The notes under the pieces were generated by a model. It was not told the origin of the DNA, did not search any database, and was given only the letters and a program-made list of their open reading frames with translations. From Galliscardovia ingluviei (GTDB lineage: Bacteria > Actinomycetota > Actinomycetes > Actinomycetales > Bifidobacteriaceae): DNA of 64,000 bases. This document shows, piece after piece, positions 24,651 to 35,006 of the stretch. The stretch lies in assembly GCF_014635685.1 (NCBI RefSeq), contig NZ_BMDH01000001.1:1-64000 (forward strand), read 5' to 3'. The position numbers and the translations under genes were made by a program. Position 1 is the stretch's first letter; each line of letters opens with the position of its first letter.

Positions 24651-25889
24651 ATGGAAGTGTTTTCTACTCGGCGGATAATGGCTATTATTGCCGCTGCAAG
24701 CACAATCGCACTTGGACTATCCGCATGTTCAAGTGGTAATACATCAGATACAAGCTCATCGGAGAGCAAAAACGCAACAATTACGGTCTGGGCGGATGCT
24801 GACCATACTGCTGCACTTAAAGATGTGGCATCCTCATTCACTAAATCAACAGGTATAAATGTCAAAGTAATTCAAAAAGATTTAGGGTCCGTACAGAAAG
24901 ATTTAATTACGCAGGTGCCTGCTGGACAAGGACCAGATATTGCTATTGGTCCAAATGATTGGACTGGATTACTCGCAACTGATGGTGTGATACAGCCAAT
25001 CGACCTTGGAGATGCACAATCAGATTTTGAAAAGGTATCTATTGATGCTTTTAACTACCAAGGTAAAATTTACGCGCTGCCTTATTCAATTGAGAATGTG
25101 GCTCTAGTGCGAAATACAAAACTTGCACCAAACGCACCTACATCTTGGGATGATATGGTGAATACTGCAAAACAGGCAAACGCAAAGTACCCTTATCTGT
25201 TACAGATAGGCGATCAAGGCGATGCATACACGATGTATCCAGTACAAACTTCCTTTGGTTCTTCTGTATTTGCGCAAAACAGTGACGGCAGTTACGATGC
25301 TAAAAACTTAACTATTGGCAACGAACAAGGAAAAGCTTTTGCATCTTGGTTGTCTGAACAAGCAAAAGAAGGTATTTTAAGTACCTCGATAACTGCCGAT
25401 ATTGCACTATCAAAATTTGAAGCAGGAGAATCTCCTTATATCATTACAGGCCCATGGAATATTCCGGCCTTGAAAAAAGCAGGACTAAATGTCGCAGTTA
25501 GTGCTATCCCGTCAGCAGGAGGTCAACCTGCTCAGCCATTTGTAGGAGTCAATGGCTTCTTCCTTAGCTCTCAAACAAAAAATAAAATTGCCGCTACGAA
25601 TTTTCTCACTAATTACGTAGGTACAGAAAAAGTTCAAGAAGCCTTATATAAAGCTGGTGGACTACCTCCAGCATTGAGCTCAGCATTTGAAAAAGTTGCC
25701 GAGGATGATTTTGTTAAAGGCTTCGAAGAGGCTGGTAAAACAGGTGTTCCTATGCCAAATGTTACGGAAATGTCTGCAGTTTGGCAATCCTGGAACAACG
25801 CTGAGGTTTCCATTGTCAATCAACAAGGCGACCCTACTCAGATATGGGATAACATGTCCGGAGAAATCCAAAAAACAATTAATAAATAG
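24651..25889 (+). CDS. Maltose/maltodextrin-type ABC substrate-binding lipoprotein
   Basis: 412 aa. A signal peptide ends in the lipobox LSAC (about residue 25), so the mature protein is lipid-anchored outside the membrane. The rest is a cluster-1 solute-binding fold close to MalE: TITVWADADHTAALKDVASSF, GQGPDIAIGPNDW, and late FVGVNGFFLSSQTKNK. GAAAGGA precedes the ATG. First of three transporter genes with malF- and malG-like permeases; no ATPase is present, so it probably shares an MsmK-like ATPase encoded elsewhere. Substrate inferred from the neighbouring GH13 enzyme. Confidence 0.88.
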   Translation: MEVFSTRRIMAIIAAASTIALGLSACSSGNTSDTSSSESKNATITVWADADHTAALKDVASSFTKSTGINVKVIQKDLGSVQKDLITQVPAGQGPDIAIGPNDWTGLLATDGVIQPIDLGDAQSDFEKVSIDAFNYQGKIYALPYSIENVALVRNTKLAPNAPTSWDDMVNTAKQANAKYPYLLQIGDQGDAYTMYPVQTSFGSSVFAQNSDGSYDAKNLTIGNEQGKAFASWLSEQAKEGILSTSITADIALSKFEAGESPYIITGPWNIPALKKAGLNVAVSAIPSAGGQPAQPFVGVNGFFLSSQTKNKIAATNFLTNYVGTEKVQEALYKAGGLPPALSSAFEKVAEDDFVKGFEEAGKTGVPMPNVTEMSAVWQSWNNAEVSIVNQQGDPTQIWDNMSGEIQKTINK

Positions 25890-26036
25890 CTCCATATCTT
25901 TGAAAATGCATTATGCGAAAGTAGCTCTTTCATTCTGTTCTAGTCACATTGTTCCAATATCTGAGGATCACATGTGACTAGAGCAGGGATATCTGGATGA
26001 GATAGCTACATTCCGGAGAGTAAGTAGGCAGTTGAT

Positions 26037-27650
26037 ATGAGTAAGCAAGAAAACATACAGAATAAGCGAAAGAGAATGAAAAAGCGGATTGTTTCGCAAG
26101 TAGGCAATAATGTAGGTGCGAATATATTGCCTATAGTCGTAAAAATTGTTTTGCTTGGCATGTTAGATGCGATGAGTCTATACGGTGCATTTGCGCTTCT
26201 CATGCAACACAAATGGGTTGTATTAGGTCTTCTTCTTGTGGGTACTGGAGTTATCAATTGGATATACTGGCGCTCGCATGGTTTGGCTGCCAAATATCTT
26301 GCTCCCGGAATTGTGCTTTTGCTTATTTTTCAACTTTTTGCAATCTCGTATTCTGCATATATCGCATTTACAAATTATGGAACAGGACATAATGGTACGA
26401 AAGAAGTAGCTATCACTGCATTGATGCAGTCTTCCCTAGTGAAGAAAGAAGATTCTCCAAAGTATCCTTTATCTGTAGCAAAGTGTGGTGCAGACTATTC
26501 ATTTATAGTCCAGGATTCAGAAGAACAACTGCTTGTTGGGGATAATACGCAACCGTTGCATCACATCGATGGTACACGAAATGCAGATGGTACAATTCAC
26601 AGTTCCCAACTTCAAAACTGTAAAGTTTTAAACTTTAGTCAAATATTGCAGGATCAAAGTGCTATTGTCTCTCTTTCTGTTCCAGTAAGTACAAATCCGA
26701 ATGATGGAGTATTACGAACTTCTGATGGGCAAACTGCGTCAGCATACATTTCTACTTTTCGCTATGACAAATCTAGCGATACCATGATTGACACTAAAAC
26801 TCATGAACAGTATCGAGATAATGGAACAGGTGCTTTTGTTAATGATGCGGGGGTTGCACTACAGCCTGGCTGGCGCGTAAATGTTGGCTTTCAGAATTTT
26901 ATTCGACTATTCACAGTGAAGGAACTTCAGCAACCATTTCTTCGCGTCCTATTATGGACAATTGAATTTTCAGTGCTTTCGGTGCTGACAACTTTTATTC
27001 TTGGTTTATTTCTCGCCATTACTCTTAATGACGACCGTATGAAATTCCGTCGCTTATATCGATCAATTCTTATTTTGCCATATGCATTTCCGGCATTTTT
27101 ATCAGCATTGGTATGGGCAGGTATGCTCAATGAAAAATTTGGTTTTATTAATCAAGTAGTATTCCATGGTACAGAGATTCCATGGTTACATGCTCCAACT
27201 TTGGCAAAAATTGCGGTAATTGTTGTAAACCTGTGGCTTGGCTTCCCATATATGTTCCTTGTATGTATGGGTGCTCTGCAGTCCATTCCCCATGATCTTG
27301 TAGAAGCAGCAACACTAGATGGTGCCTCTCGCTGGAAGATTTTCCGATATATTACATTCCCTCTGTTGTTAGTATCAGTTGCACCATTATTGATCTCGTC
27401 TTTTGCAATGAATTTCAACAATTTTAATCTCATCTATATGCTTACTGCGGGTGGTCCTGTACAAACGGGAAGCAGTATGAACATCGGAAGTACAGATATC
27501 TTGATTTCGATGGTATATAAGATCGCATTCGTTGGTGCTAATCGTGATTACGGGCTTGCAAGTGCCTTCTCAATTATTATTTTCCTTGTAGTTGGCTTAG
27601 TTTCGGCAATAAGTTTTAAAGCTACAAAATCGCTTGAGGAGTTGAATTAG
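26037..27650 (+). CDS. MalF-type ABC transporter permease
   Basis: 537 aa, inner-membrane subunit of the maltodextrin importer. Several N-terminal hydrophobic segments are followed by a long extracytoplasmic stretch (about residues 115-285) and then the binding-protein-dependent transport domain with six helices. The EAA loop EAATLDGASRWKIFRYITFPLL that docks the ATPase is intact. The large loop between early helices is characteristic of MalF rather than of short sugar permeases. The downstream permease starts two bases after the stop. Confidence 0.9.
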   Translation: MSKQENIQNKRKRMKKRIVSQVGNNVGANILPIVVKIVLLGMLDAMSLYGAFALLMQHKWVVLGLLLVGTGVINWIYWRSHGLAAKYLAPGIVLLLIFQLFAISYSAYIAFTNYGTGHNGTKEVAITALMQSSLVKKEDSPKYPLSVAKCGADYSFIVQDSEEQLLVGDNTQPLHHIDGTRNADGTIHSSQLQNCKVLNFSQILQDQSAIVSLSVPVSTNPNDGVLRTSDGQTASAYISTFRYDKSSDTMIDTKTHEQYRDNGTGAFVNDAGVALQPGWRVNVGFQNFIRLFTVKELQQPFLRVLLWTIEFSVLSVLTTFILGLFLAITLNDDRMKFRRLYRSILILPYAFPAFLSALVWAGMLNEKFGFINQVVFHGTEIPWLHAPTLAKIAVIVVNLWLGFPYMFLVCMGALQSIPHDLVEAATLDGASRWKIFRYITFPLLLVSVAPLLISSFAMNFNNFNLIYMLTAGGPVQTGSSMNIGSTDILISMVYKIAFVGANRDYGLASAFSIIIFLVVGLVSAISFKATKSLEELN

Positions 27651-27651
27651 G

Positions 27652-28587
27652 ATGAGCAATAAACTTCGGAATAGTAGTTCGACTCATGCAAGTCATGATG
27701 TGATGACTTCAAATCTTACAAAGAGAAAATTCAATAAGATCTTCGTGTGGCTTCGTTCGCAAGGGTGGAGACATATAGTCGCTATCGCCGTATGCGTTTT
27801 TGCCGGTTTTCCAATCCTATACATCTTTTCTGCATCACTGAATAATCGAGGAACTTTAGTTTCTTCAAATACCCTGTTTAGTAGTATCAGTAGTGACAAT
27901 TATTACGAACTTTTCCATATGGCACAGCATCCATATGCCTATTGGTATGTAAATACAGTGGTAATTGGATTGATTACAGCTGCAGCCTCTGTATTTATTG
28001 GAGCATTAGCAGCATATGCATTTTCAAGATTGCGATTTACGGGCAGACGTATTGGATTACTCTCCATTATTGTAGTACAAATGTTTCCGCAAGTACTATC
28101 GATAGTTGCTATTTATTTGTTATTGACAAAGCTTGGGGAAATTTATCCATTTCTTGGAATTAATAGTCGAATTGCACTTATTATGGTCTATCTAGGTGGA
28201 GCAATGGGCGTGAATACATATTTAATGTATGGCTTTTTCAATACTATTCCTAAAGAAATTGATGAAGCTGCACAAATTGATGGTGCAGGTCATGCACGAA
28301 CATTTTTTACCATTATTCTCCCGCTTGTTTCTCCAATTCTTGCTGTTATTGGCTTATTGTCATTCATCAGTACGGTTAGCGAATACGCAGTTGCAAGTAC
28401 TGTTCTTGTTTCTCCTGAGAAACAGACTCTTGCAGTTGGTATGTATGCTTTCGTTTCTGATCGTTTCTCTCAAAATTGGGGGGTATTCTCTTCAGGTGCT
28501 GTGCTCGCCGCAATACCAGTTGTAGTTGTTTTCTTATTCTTGCAGAAATATATTGTTTCAGGGCTGACCGTTGGAGCAGTGAAGTAA
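27652..28587 (+). CDS. MalG-type ABC transporter permease
   Basis: 311 aa, second membrane subunit. A cytoplasmic N-terminal tail of about 40 residues precedes six predicted helices; the EAA loop is EAAQIDGAGHARTFFTIILPLV. The ATG follows the malF-like stop after one base, so the two are translationally coupled. No ATP-binding subunit follows; a terminator lies at 28720-28751. Confidence 0.9.
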   Translation: MSNKLRNSSSTHASHDVMTSNLTKRKFNKIFVWLRSQGWRHIVAIAVCVFAGFPILYIFSASLNNRGTLVSSNTLFSSISSDNYYELFHMAQHPYAYWYVNTVVIGLITAAASVFIGALAAYAFSRLRFTGRRIGLLSIIVVQMFPQVLSIVAIYLLLTKLGEIYPFLGINSRIALIMVYLGGAMGVNTYLMYGFFNTIPKEIDEAAQIDGAGHARTFFTIILPLVSPILAVIGLLSFISTVSEYAVASTVLVSPEKQTLAVGMYAFVSDRFSQNWGVFSSGAVLAAIPVVVVFLFLQKYIVSGLTVGAVK

Positions 28588-28978
28588 CTGCTGATGGATA
28601 TGTGGCTTAGCACATTGCTAATCCTCATGTTATTGGCACTGATGTTTTTAAGGAAGTAAGGATAGTCTGACGAGAAATAATGAGGAATTAAATAGACAAA
28701 GAAAACGATAATTTAGAGAGTGCTTGGTAGCATTGCTATCAAGTACTTTTTATATCGACACGCCCGGAATTTTCTAGGGTATGGCATGTGCTTAAATATA
28801 ACAGTTGCCTAATTTGGCTCGCATATATTGTATTTTCAATAGCGCGTACAACGCAAACTAAGTTTGAGGGTTGTACACTGATGTGGTTTTGCCGCTGGAC
28901 TTGCCAGACGGGTGCGCCCATATGCGTCAAATAGGCTAGATAACCAGTTTCGATACACGCAAGAAAGGGCGGAAGGCA
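28588..28978. other. Gap between malG-like gene and the S10 operon
   Basis: About 390 bp with no credible gene. It contains a small hairpin soon after malG (ATGTG/CACAT), the strong terminator at 28720-28751, and the ribosomal operon promoter region, in which I could not fix a clear -35/-10 pair. ATTG-N6-CAAT near 28828 is a minor inverted repeat. Confidence 0.6.
28720..28751 (+). terminator. Terminator of the malEFG-like operon
   Basis: GTGCTTGGTAGC (28720-28731) pairs with GCTATCAAGTAC (28735-28746), two G-T pairs, three-base loop, followed by five T's. Confidence 0.88.
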
Positions 28979-29287
28979 ATGGCGGGACAGAAAATCCGCA
29001 TCAGGCTTAAGTCCTATGACCATGAGGTCATCGACCAGTCGGCGAAGAAGATCGTCGAGACGGTCACGAACGCGGGCGCAACAGTAGTTGGCCCCGTTCC
29101 GCTGCCCACCGAAAAGAACGTCTTCGTGGTAATCCGTTCTCCTCATAAGTACAAGGATTCACGTGAGCATTTTGAGATGCGTACTCACAAGCGTCTCATC
29201 GATATTGTGGATCCAACGCCAAAGGCTGTTGATTCGCTGATGCGTCTCGATTTGCCAGCTGACGTGAACATTGAGATCAAGTTGTAA
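28979..29287 (+). CDS. rpsJ: Ribosomal protein S10
   Basis: 102 aa, 30S protein and NusE partner in antitermination. Begins [28 protein letters not shown] and ends in the usual [18 protein letters not shown] precedes the ATG. It opens the S10 operon. Codon use turns GC-richer here than in the sugar genes just before, typical of highly expressed genes. Confidence 0.98.
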   Translation: MAGQKIRIRLKSYDHEVIDQSAKKIVETVTNAGATVVGPVPLPTEKNVFVVIRSPHKYKDSREHFEMRTHKRLIDIVDPTPKAVDSLMRLDLPADVNIEIKL

Positions 29288-29304
29288 GGGGAGGAGGGAA
29301 CCGT

Positions 29305-29952
29305 ATGAGTAAGAACATCAAGAATGCTCTGCTGGGCACCAAGCTCGGTATGACACAGGTGTGGGATGAGAACGGCTTCTTTGTTCCTGTTACACTTGTT
29401 GACGTTTCCACAAACGTAGTAACTGCTGTTAAAAGCGAAGAAAGCGACGGCTACAAGGCTGTACAGATTGCATACGGTGCAATCGACCCACGTAAGGTTA
29501 CCAAGCCACTCGCCGGACACTTCGCTAAGGCAGGCGTTACACCACGTCGTCATTTAGTGGAATTCCGTACAGAGGAAACCGAAAACTTCGAGCCAGGTCA
29601 GGAATTGACCTGCGAAGTATTCGAAGAAGGTTCTTTGGTAGATGTCACCGGCACTACCAAGGGTAAGGGCTTTGCGGGTACTATTAAGCGTTGGGGCTTC
29701 AAGTCTTATCGTCGTACCCACGGCTCTCACAAGAACGAGCGTCGTCCAGGTTCTGTAGGCGCATGCGCAACTCCAAGCCGTATTCTTAAGGGCAAGCGCA
29801 TGGCTGGACGTATGGGTCATGTAACTGCAACCACGCTCAACCTTCAAGTTGTTTCATCCGACGTAGAGAACGGCGTAATCGCTATCAAGGGCGCTATTCC
29901 AGGCCCAAAGGGTAGCCTTGTCGTAGTCCGTTCCGCAGTGAAGGGAGCCTAG
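29305..29952 (+). CDS. rplC: Ribosomal protein L3
   Basis: 215 aa, early assembly protein of the 50S subunit next to the peptidyl-transferase centre. [17 protein letters not shown] and the [17 protein letters not shown] / [17 protein letters not shown] loop are diagnostic. Preceded by GGGGAGGAGGG, a very strong ribosome binding site. Four bases from rplD. Confidence 0.98.
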   Translation: MSKNIKNALLGTKLGMTQVWDENGFFVPVTLVDVSTNVVTAVKSEESDGYKAVQIAYGAIDPRKVTKPLAGHFAKAGVTPRRHLVEFRTEETENFEPGQELTCEVFEEGSLVDVTGTTKGKGFAGTIKRWGFKSYRRTHGSHKNERRPGSVGACATPSRILKGKRMAGRMGHVTATTLNLQVVSSDVENGVIAIKGAIPGPKGSLVVVRSAVKGA

Positions 29953-29956
29953 TACG

Positions 29957-30622
29957 ATGGCTAACGTAACACTGAATATCACGGATGCACAGGGTCAGGC
30001 AGCAGGTACTGTAGAAGCCCCAGCTTCAGTCTTTGGTATTGCACAAGAAGAAGTTGCTAACCACATTCCTCTGGTTCACCAGGTTGTTGTGGCACAGCTG
30101 GCTGCAGCTCGTCAAGGTACTCATGCAGTAAAGAATCGTGCTCGCGTTTCCGGCGGCGGTCGTAAGCCATGGAAGCAAAAGGGTACCGGTCGTGCTCGCC
30201 AGGGCTCCATTCGTGCTCCACAGTGGGCTGGCGGTGCTGTAGTTCATGGTCCAGTACCACGCGACTACTCCCAGCGCACTCCTAAGAAGATGAAGGCAGC
30301 TGCACTTCGCTACATGCTTTCCGATCGCTTCAATGCAGGTCGTATTCATGTCGTTGATTTTGGTATTGGCGAAACACCATCCACCAAGAGTGCTAAGACT
30401 GCTTTGCAAGCCGTTCTAGAGGACCGCTTCGTCACCGTGGTATTTACCCGTGACAATGTAAATGAGTGGTTGTCTGTACGCAATCTTGCCAATGTGCACC
30501 CAATCTTCGTTGATCAGCTCAACACCTATGATGTGGTTACTGCAGAAGATGTAGTATTCACCAAGGAAGCATTGGCTGAGTTCGTTGATACTCGTGCACC
30601 AGAGGCTCAGAAGGAGGCCTGA
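29957..30622 (+). CDS. rplD: Ribosomal protein L4
   Basis: 221 aa, 50S protein with a loop into the exit tunnel. The tunnel-loop segment [25 protein letters not shown] is intact. N-terminal 20 residues are a slightly longer strand than in E. coli, as in Actinobacteria. In E. coli L4 autoregulates this operon; no equivalent leader could be confirmed here. Confidence 0.98.
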   Translation: MANVTLNITDAQGQAAGTVEAPASVFGIAQEEVANHIPLVHQVVVAQLAAARQGTHAVKNRARVSGGGRKPWKQKGTGRARQGSIRAPQWAGGAVVHGPVPRDYSQRTPKKMKAAALRYMLSDRFNAGRIHVVDFGIGETPSTKSAKTALQAVLEDRFVTVVFTRDNVNEWLSVRNLANVHPIFVDQLNTYDVVTAEDVVFTKEALAEFVDTRAPEAQKEA

Positions 30623-30627
30623 TTGTC

Positions 30628-30924
30628 ATGGCAGTTGTAAACAATCCAGCACACGACATCATCCTCAAGCCAGTCGTCTCAGAAAAGAGCTATGCCAATT
30701 CTGATATGGGTCAGTACACATTCGTTGTAGCCCCATCAGCAAACAAGGTACAGATCAAGCAGGCGATTGAGCAGATCTTCAAAGTCAAGGTAACGAACGT
30801 TAATACCCTTAATCGTCAGGGCAAGCGTACTCGCACACGCACAGGCTATGGCCGTCGTGTTAATGAAAAGCGCGCCATCGTCACGGTTGCTGAGGGTCAA
30901 ACAATCGATATCTTCGGCAACTGA
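30628..30924 (+). CDS. rplW: Ribosomal protein L23
   Basis: 98 aa, at the tunnel exit where trigger factor and SRP dock. [17 protein letters not shown] and the loop [21 protein letters not shown] identify it. AAGGAGG stands just before the start and overlaps the end of rplD. Confidence 0.98.
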   Translation: MAVVNNPAHDIILKPVVSEKSYANSDMGQYTFVVAPSANKVQIKQAIEQIFKVKVTNVNTLNRQGKRTRTRTGYGRRVNEKRAIVTVAEGQTIDIFGN

Positions 30925-30954
30925 AGGTTAGCCGAGAAAGTTAAGGACTAGATT

Positions 30955-31785
30955 ATGGCTATCCGTACATATAAGCCTATGACTGCTGGTCGTCGTAACG
31001 CATCTGTTTCAGATTTCTCTGATTTAACCCGTTCGACACCTGAAAAGTCTTTGGTGCGTAAGCTCTCCAAGACTGGCGGTCGTAACTCTTATGGTCGTAT
31101 GACTTCCCGCCATCGCGGTGGTGGTCACAAGCGTCAGTACCGTCTCATCGATTTCCGTCGTTGGGATAAGGACGGCGTGCCAGCAACTGTAGCTCACATT
31201 GAATACGATCCAAACCGTTCTGCACGTATTGCTTTGTTGCACTACGCAGATGGTGAGAAGCGCTACATCATTGCTCCAGAAGGAGTAAAGCAGGGCGATC
31301 GTATTGAAACCGGCCCAGAAGCTGATATCAAGCCAGGCAATAATTTGCCATTGCGCAACATTCCAACCGGTACCATCGTACATGCTATCGAATTGCGCCC
31401 ATTGGGTGGTGCAAAGATTGCACGTTCTGCTGGTGCTGCTGTTCAGCTTGTTGCAAAAGACGGTGCATATGCTCAGTTGCGTATGCCTTCCGGAGAAATC
31501 CGCAACGTCGACGCACGTTGCCGTGCAACCGTAGGTGAAGTTGGCAACTCTGATCACGCTAACATTCAGCTCGGTAAGGCAGGTCGTGCTCGCTGGATCG
31601 GTAAGCGTCCATGGACTCGTGGTGAATCCATGAACCCTGTGGACCACCCACACGGTGGTCGTACACGCGGTGGTAAGCCACCTGTGTCCCCATGGGGTAA
31701 GGGTGAAGTTCGTACTCGCCGTCCAAAGAAGGCATCTAACAAGATGATCGTTCGTCGTCGTCCATCCGGTAAGAACCGCAAGTAA
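30955..31785 (+). CDS. rplB: Ribosomal protein L2
   Basis: 276 aa, 50S protein required for subunit association and peptidyl transfer. [16 protein letters not shown] and the C-terminal [24 protein letters not shown], with the conserved histidine, are present. Full length. Confidence 0.99.
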   Translation: MAIRTYKPMTAGRRNASVSDFSDLTRSTPEKSLVRKLSKTGGRNSYGRMTSRHRGGGHKRQYRLIDFRRWDKDGVPATVAHIEYDPNRSARIALLHYADGEKRYIIAPEGVKQGDRIETGPEADIKPGNNLPLRNIPTGTIVHAIELRPLGGAKIARSAGAAVQLVAKDGAYAQLRMPSGEIRNVDARCRATVGEVGNSDHANIQLGKAGRARWIGKRPWTRGESMNPVDHPHGGRTRGGKPPVSPWGKGEVRTRRPKKASNKMIVRRRPSGKNRK

Positions 31786-31800
31786 GGAAGTGTCGAGAAG

Positions 31801-32079
31801 ATGACTCGAAGCATCAAGAAGGGCCCATTCGTCGACGCCCACTTGCAGAAGAAGGTCGACGCACAGAATGAAAAGGGCACTCACGACGTTATTAAGACGT
31901 GGTCACGTCGCTCTATGATCACCCCAGATTTCATTGGCCATACCTTCGCCGTTCATGACGGTCGCAAGCATGTTCCAGTGTTCGTCACTGAAGCAATGGT
32001 TGGACACAAGCTCGGTGAGTTCGCTCCTACGAAGACCTTCAAGGGTCACGTTAAGGACGACAAGAAGGCACGCCGCTAA
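31801..32079 (+). CDS. rpsS: Ribosomal protein S19
   Basis: 92 aa, head of the 30S subunit. [19 protein letters not shown] and [16 protein letters not shown] are family signatures. Starts 15 bp after rplB. Confidence 0.98.
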   Translation: MTRSIKKGPFVDAHLQKKVDAQNEKGTHDVIKTWSRRSMITPDFIGHTFAVHDGRKHVPVFVTEAMVGHKLGEFAPTKTFKGHVKDDKKARR

Positions 32080-32100
32080 AGGCGAGGAGAGTAAAGACAC

Positions 32101-32460
32101 ATGGAAGCTAAAGCAATCGCACGTCACGTACGCGTGACGCCGCGCAAGGCTCGCCGCGTCGTCAACCTCATCCGAGGCAAGCAGGCGACCGAAGCCGTGA
32201 CCATTTTGAAGTTCGCACCACAGGATGCAGCTGTTCCAGTACGCAAGGTATTGGAAAGCGCCATTGCTAATGCTCGCGTCAAGGCAGAGCGTGCAGGCGT
32301 TCCATTCCGTGAGAACGAATTGAAGGTCGTAACTACATACGTAGACGAAGGTGTAACCCTCAAGCGGTTCCGTGCACGCGCTCAAGGCCGTGCTGCCCGT
32401 ATCAACAAGCGTACGAGCCACATTACGGTAATCGTTGCTGACAAGGAAGGAGCCCGATAA
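32101..32460 (+). CDS. rplV: Ribosomal protein L22
   Basis: 119 aa; extended beta-hairpin lining the exit tunnel, with [24 protein letters not shown] at its C-terminus. GGCGAGGAG precedes it. The stop TAA shares its last base with the ATG of rpsC (TAATG), so the two are translationally coupled. Confidence 0.98.
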   Translation: MEAKAIARHVRVTPRKARRVVNLIRGKQATEAVTILKFAPQDAAVPVRKVLESAIANARVKAERAGVPFRENELKVVTTYVDEGVTLKRFRARAQGRAARINKRTSHITVIVADKEGAR

Positions 32461-33275
32461 TGGGTCAAAAGATTAACCCGTTTGGCTACCGTCTGGGCAT
32501 CACCGAGCAGCATCGTAGCCGTTGGTTCTCCGATTCCACTAAGGTCGGCGAGCGTTACAGCGACTTCGTTCTCGAAGACGATCGTATCCGCAAGGCAATG
32601 AACAAGGATCTCGAGCGCGCTGGTGTATCTCGTATCACCATCGAGCGTACTCGTGACCGCGTGCGTGTTGATATTCACACCGCACGTCCAGGTATTGTTA
32701 TTGGCCGTCGTGGTGCAGAAGCTGATCGTGTTCGCGCCAAGCTCGAAAAGCTCACTGGTAAGCAAGTTCAGCTCAACATTTTTGAAGTTAAGAATGCTGC
32801 AATTGATGCTCAGCTCGTAGCACAAGGTATTGCAGAGCAGCTTTCTAACCGCGTAACATTCCGTCGTGCAATGCGCAAGGCACAGCAGGACGCAATGCGT
32901 GCAGGTGCAAAGGGTATTCGTATCAAGCTTTCCGGTCGTCTCGGTGGCGCAGAAATGAGCCGTTCTGAGTTCTACCGCGAAGGTCGCGTCCCTCTGCAAA
33001 CTCTCCGCGCACTCATCGATTATGGCTTCTTTGAAGCAAAGACCACTTACGGTCGTATCGGCGTAAAGGTCTGGATCTACAAGGGTGACATGACCGAGCG
33101 TGAGTTCGAAGAGCAGCAGGCACAGCAGAACAACCGCGGTCGTCGTGGTGATCGTCGCCCACGTCGTGGCTCTCGTGCACAGCAGGGCTCAAAGGGTCAG
33201 TCTGCACCAGCAGCACAGACCACTGAAGCACCAGCTCAGGCTGCAGCTCCAGCTGCCACGGAAGCAAAGGAGTAA
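32460..33275 (+). CDS. rpsC: Ribosomal protein S3
   Basis: 271 aa. [24 protein letters not shown] domain ([24 protein letters not shown]) and C-terminal domain are standard. The last 50 residues form an Arg/Gly then Ala/Gln/Pro-rich tail, longer than in E. coli and typical of Actinobacteria. Confidence 0.98.
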   Translation: MGQKINPFGYRLGITEQHRSRWFSDSTKVGERYSDFVLEDDRIRKAMNKDLERAGVSRITIERTRDRVRVDIHTARPGIVIGRRGAEADRVRAKLEKLTGKQVQLNIFEVKNAAIDAQLVAQGIAEQLSNRVTFRRAMRKAQQDAMRAGAKGIRIKLSGRLGGAEMSRSEFYREGRVPLQTLRALIDYGFFEAKTTYGRIGVKVWIYKGDMTEREFEEQQAQQNNRGRRGDRRPRRGSRAQQGSKGQSAPAAQTTEAPAQAAAPAATEAKE

Positions 33276-33278
33276 ACA

Positions 33279-33698
33279 ATGCTTATCCCTAAGAGGACAA
33301 AGTATCGTAAGCAGCATCGTCCAGTACGTACTGGTATGTCCAAGGGCGGTAACGAGATTGCATTCGGCGATCTCGGTATTCAGGCTCTGGCACCAGCATA
33401 CGTTACCAACCGCCAGATTGAAGCTGCACGTATTGCAATGACCCGCTACATCAAGCGCGGTGGTCGTGTTTGGATCACAATCTTCCCAGACCGTCCATTG
33501 ACCAAGAAGCCTCTCGGTACTCGTATGGGTTCCGGTAAGGGTGCTCCAGAATTCTGGGTAGCAAACGTACGTCCAGGTCGTGTAATGTTCGAAATCGGTG
33601 GCGTATCTGAAGAAGTCGGTCGCGAGGCTCTGCGCCGTGCAATCGACAAGCTCCCAATGAAGTGCAGAATTATTGCTCGTGAAGGTGGTGACAACTAA
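33279..33698 (+). CDS. rplP: Ribosomal protein L16
   Basis: 139 aa, 50S protein near the A site. [40 protein letters not shown] and [12 protein letters not shown] are diagnostic. Its TAA overlaps the ATG of rpmC by one base. Confidence 0.98.
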   Translation: MLIPKRTKYRKQHRPVRTGMSKGGNEIAFGDLGIQALAPAYVTNRQIEAARIAMTRYIKRGGRVWITIFPDRPLTKKPLGTRMGSGKGAPEFWVANVRPGRVMFEIGGVSEEVGREALRRAIDKLPMKCRIIAREGGDN

Positions 33699-33952
33699 TG
33701 GCTATCGGTACCGCTGATTACTCAATCGCGAATCTCAACGCCAAGACCAACGCCGAAATCGAGGATGCGCTGCGTTCTTCAAAGGAAGAGCTCTTCAACT
33801 TGCGCTTCCAGGCTACAACTGGTCAACTCGATAACACGTCGCGTATCAAGGCCGTTAAGCGTGACATTGCCCGTATGTACACGGTGCTACGCGAGCGTGA
33901 GCTTGGAATTTCACAAGCTCCTGCAGACACCGAAAAGACTGAGGAGAAGTAA
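33698..33952 (+). CDS. rpmC: Ribosomal protein L29
   Basis: 84 aa, two-helix protein at the exit tunnel, with [39 protein letters not shown]. Short N-terminal and acidic C-terminal extensions relative to E. coli. Confidence 0.97.
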   Translation: MAIGTADYSIANLNAKTNAEIEDALRSSKEELFNLRFQATTGQLDNTSRIKAVKRDIARMYTVLRERELGISQAPADTEKTEEK

Positions 33953-33954
33953 GC

Positions 33955-34221
33955 ATGGCTGAGAAGCAAGAGCGAAACTTCCGTAAGGTCCGTCGTGGTT
34001 ATGTCGTGGCCGACGCCATGGACAAGACCATTACGGTGGAGTTGGAATTGCGTTCATCTCACCCACTCTATGGTAAGGTCGTTCGCAAGAACCGCACGGT
34101 CAAGGTCCATGATGAACACAACGAGGCACATATTGGCGACCTCGTGAGTATTATGGAAACTCGGCCATTGAGCAAGACGAAGCGTTGGCGTTTGAGCGCC
34201 ATCGTGGAGCGCGCTAAGTAA
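33955..34221 (+). CDS. rpsQ: Ribosomal protein S17
   Basis: 88 aa, OB-fold 16S rRNA binder. [24 protein letters not shown] and [22 protein letters not shown] identify it. Last gene before an 80-bp gap with a strong hairpin, where the S10 and spc operons meet. Confidence 0.98.
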   Translation: MAEKQERNFRKVRRGYVVADAMDKTITVELELRSSHPLYGKVVRKNRTVKVHDEHNEAHIGDLVSIMETRPLSKTKRWRLSAIVERAK

Positions 34222-34237
34222 AGTTCGGCAAGGCTCG

Positions 34238-34272
34238 CCCAACACCCATGCTACTATAGTTCGGGTGTTGGG
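34238..34272 (+). promoter_or_regulatory. Perfect stem-loop between rpsQ and rplN
   Basis: CCCAACACCC (34238-34247) and GGGTGTTGGG (34263-34272) are exact complements around a 15-base loop, followed by GGAGG rather than a T-run. It may be an attenuator, an RNA processing site or a protein-binding leader marking the S10/spc boundary. The loop contains TACTAT, which could be a -10. Confidence 0.6.
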
Positions 34273-34301
34273 GGAGGACCGGCTCGACGCAAGGAGAATC
34301 A

Positions 34302-34670
34302 ATGATTCAGCAGGAATCGCGACTTCGTGTCGCCGACAACACGGGTGCCAAGGAACTCTTGACAATCCGCGTGCTCGGTGGTTCGAAGCGCCGCTATGCC
34401 GGCATTGGTGACGTTATCGTCGCCACTGTCAAGGATGCCATTCCAGGCGGATCGGTAAAGAAGAGCGACGTCGTTAAGGCAGTCGTTGTACGTACCGTAA
34501 AAGAAACCCGTCGTGCAGATGGCTCATACATTAAGTTCGACGAGAATGCCGCTGTAATTCTCGGCTCTGGTCGTGAACCAAAAGGCACACGTATCTTCGG
34601 ACCAGTTGGTCGCGAACTTCGTGATAAGAGGTTCATGAAGATCGTGTCACTTGCACCGGAGGTGATCTAA
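34302..34670 (+). CDS. rplN: Ribosomal protein L14
   Basis: 122 aa, 50S protein at the subunit interface. [37 protein letters not shown] is diagnostic. CAAGGAGAA precedes the ATG. Heads the spc part of the cluster. Confidence 0.99.
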   Translation: MIQQESRLRVADNTGAKELLTIRVLGGSKRRYAGIGDVIVATVKDAIPGGSVKKSDVVKAVVVRTVKETRRADGSYIKFDENAAVILGSGREPKGTRIFGPVGRELRDKRFMKIVSLAPEVI

Positions 34671-35006
34671 GTGGTAGCCAAGATCAAGACAGGCGACCAG
34701 GTTAAGGTCATTCGCGGCAAGGATCGCGGCAAGGAAGGTAAAGTACTTCGTGTACTTCCTAACGATCGCCTTATCGTTGAAGGCGTACAAATCGTTAAGA
34801 AGCATGTACGTGCAACCCAGCAGGGTCAGCAGGCAGGCATTATCCCAACCGAGGCTCCAATTCACCGCTCTAATGTTATGGTGATTGATCCAGAAACCAA
34901 GCAGCCAACACGCGTTGGTGTTGTGGTTAAGGAAGAAGCCCGCGGCGATAAGGTCAAGACTGTACGCGTGCGCGTAGCAAAGAAGTCCGGAAAGGAGCTG
35001 GCATGA
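34671..35006 (+). CDS. rplX: Ribosomal protein L24
   Basis: 111 aa, assembly initiator with a KOW motif ([22 protein letters not shown]). The start is GTG at 34671, directly after the rplN stop; GGAGG lies within the end of rplN. Its last codons overlap the start of rplE by four bases (ATGA). Confidence 0.97.
   Translation: MVAKIKTGDQVKVIRGKDRGKEGKVLRVLPNDRLIVEGVQIVKKHVRATQQGQQAGIIPTEAPIHRSNVMVIDPETKQPTRVGVVVKEEARGDKVKTVRVRVAKKSGKELA

Noticed and set aside
28588-28978. A hypothetical gene on the minus strand overlapping rpsJ
   Set aside because: The 135-codon frame at 28739-29146 mostly mirrors rpsJ and passes through the operon promoter region.
31024-31884. 286-codon open frame antisense to rplB
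   Set aside because: It is the mirror of highly biased ribosomal codons; composition (Thr/Trp/Cys-rich) and lack of a start signal show it is not a gene.
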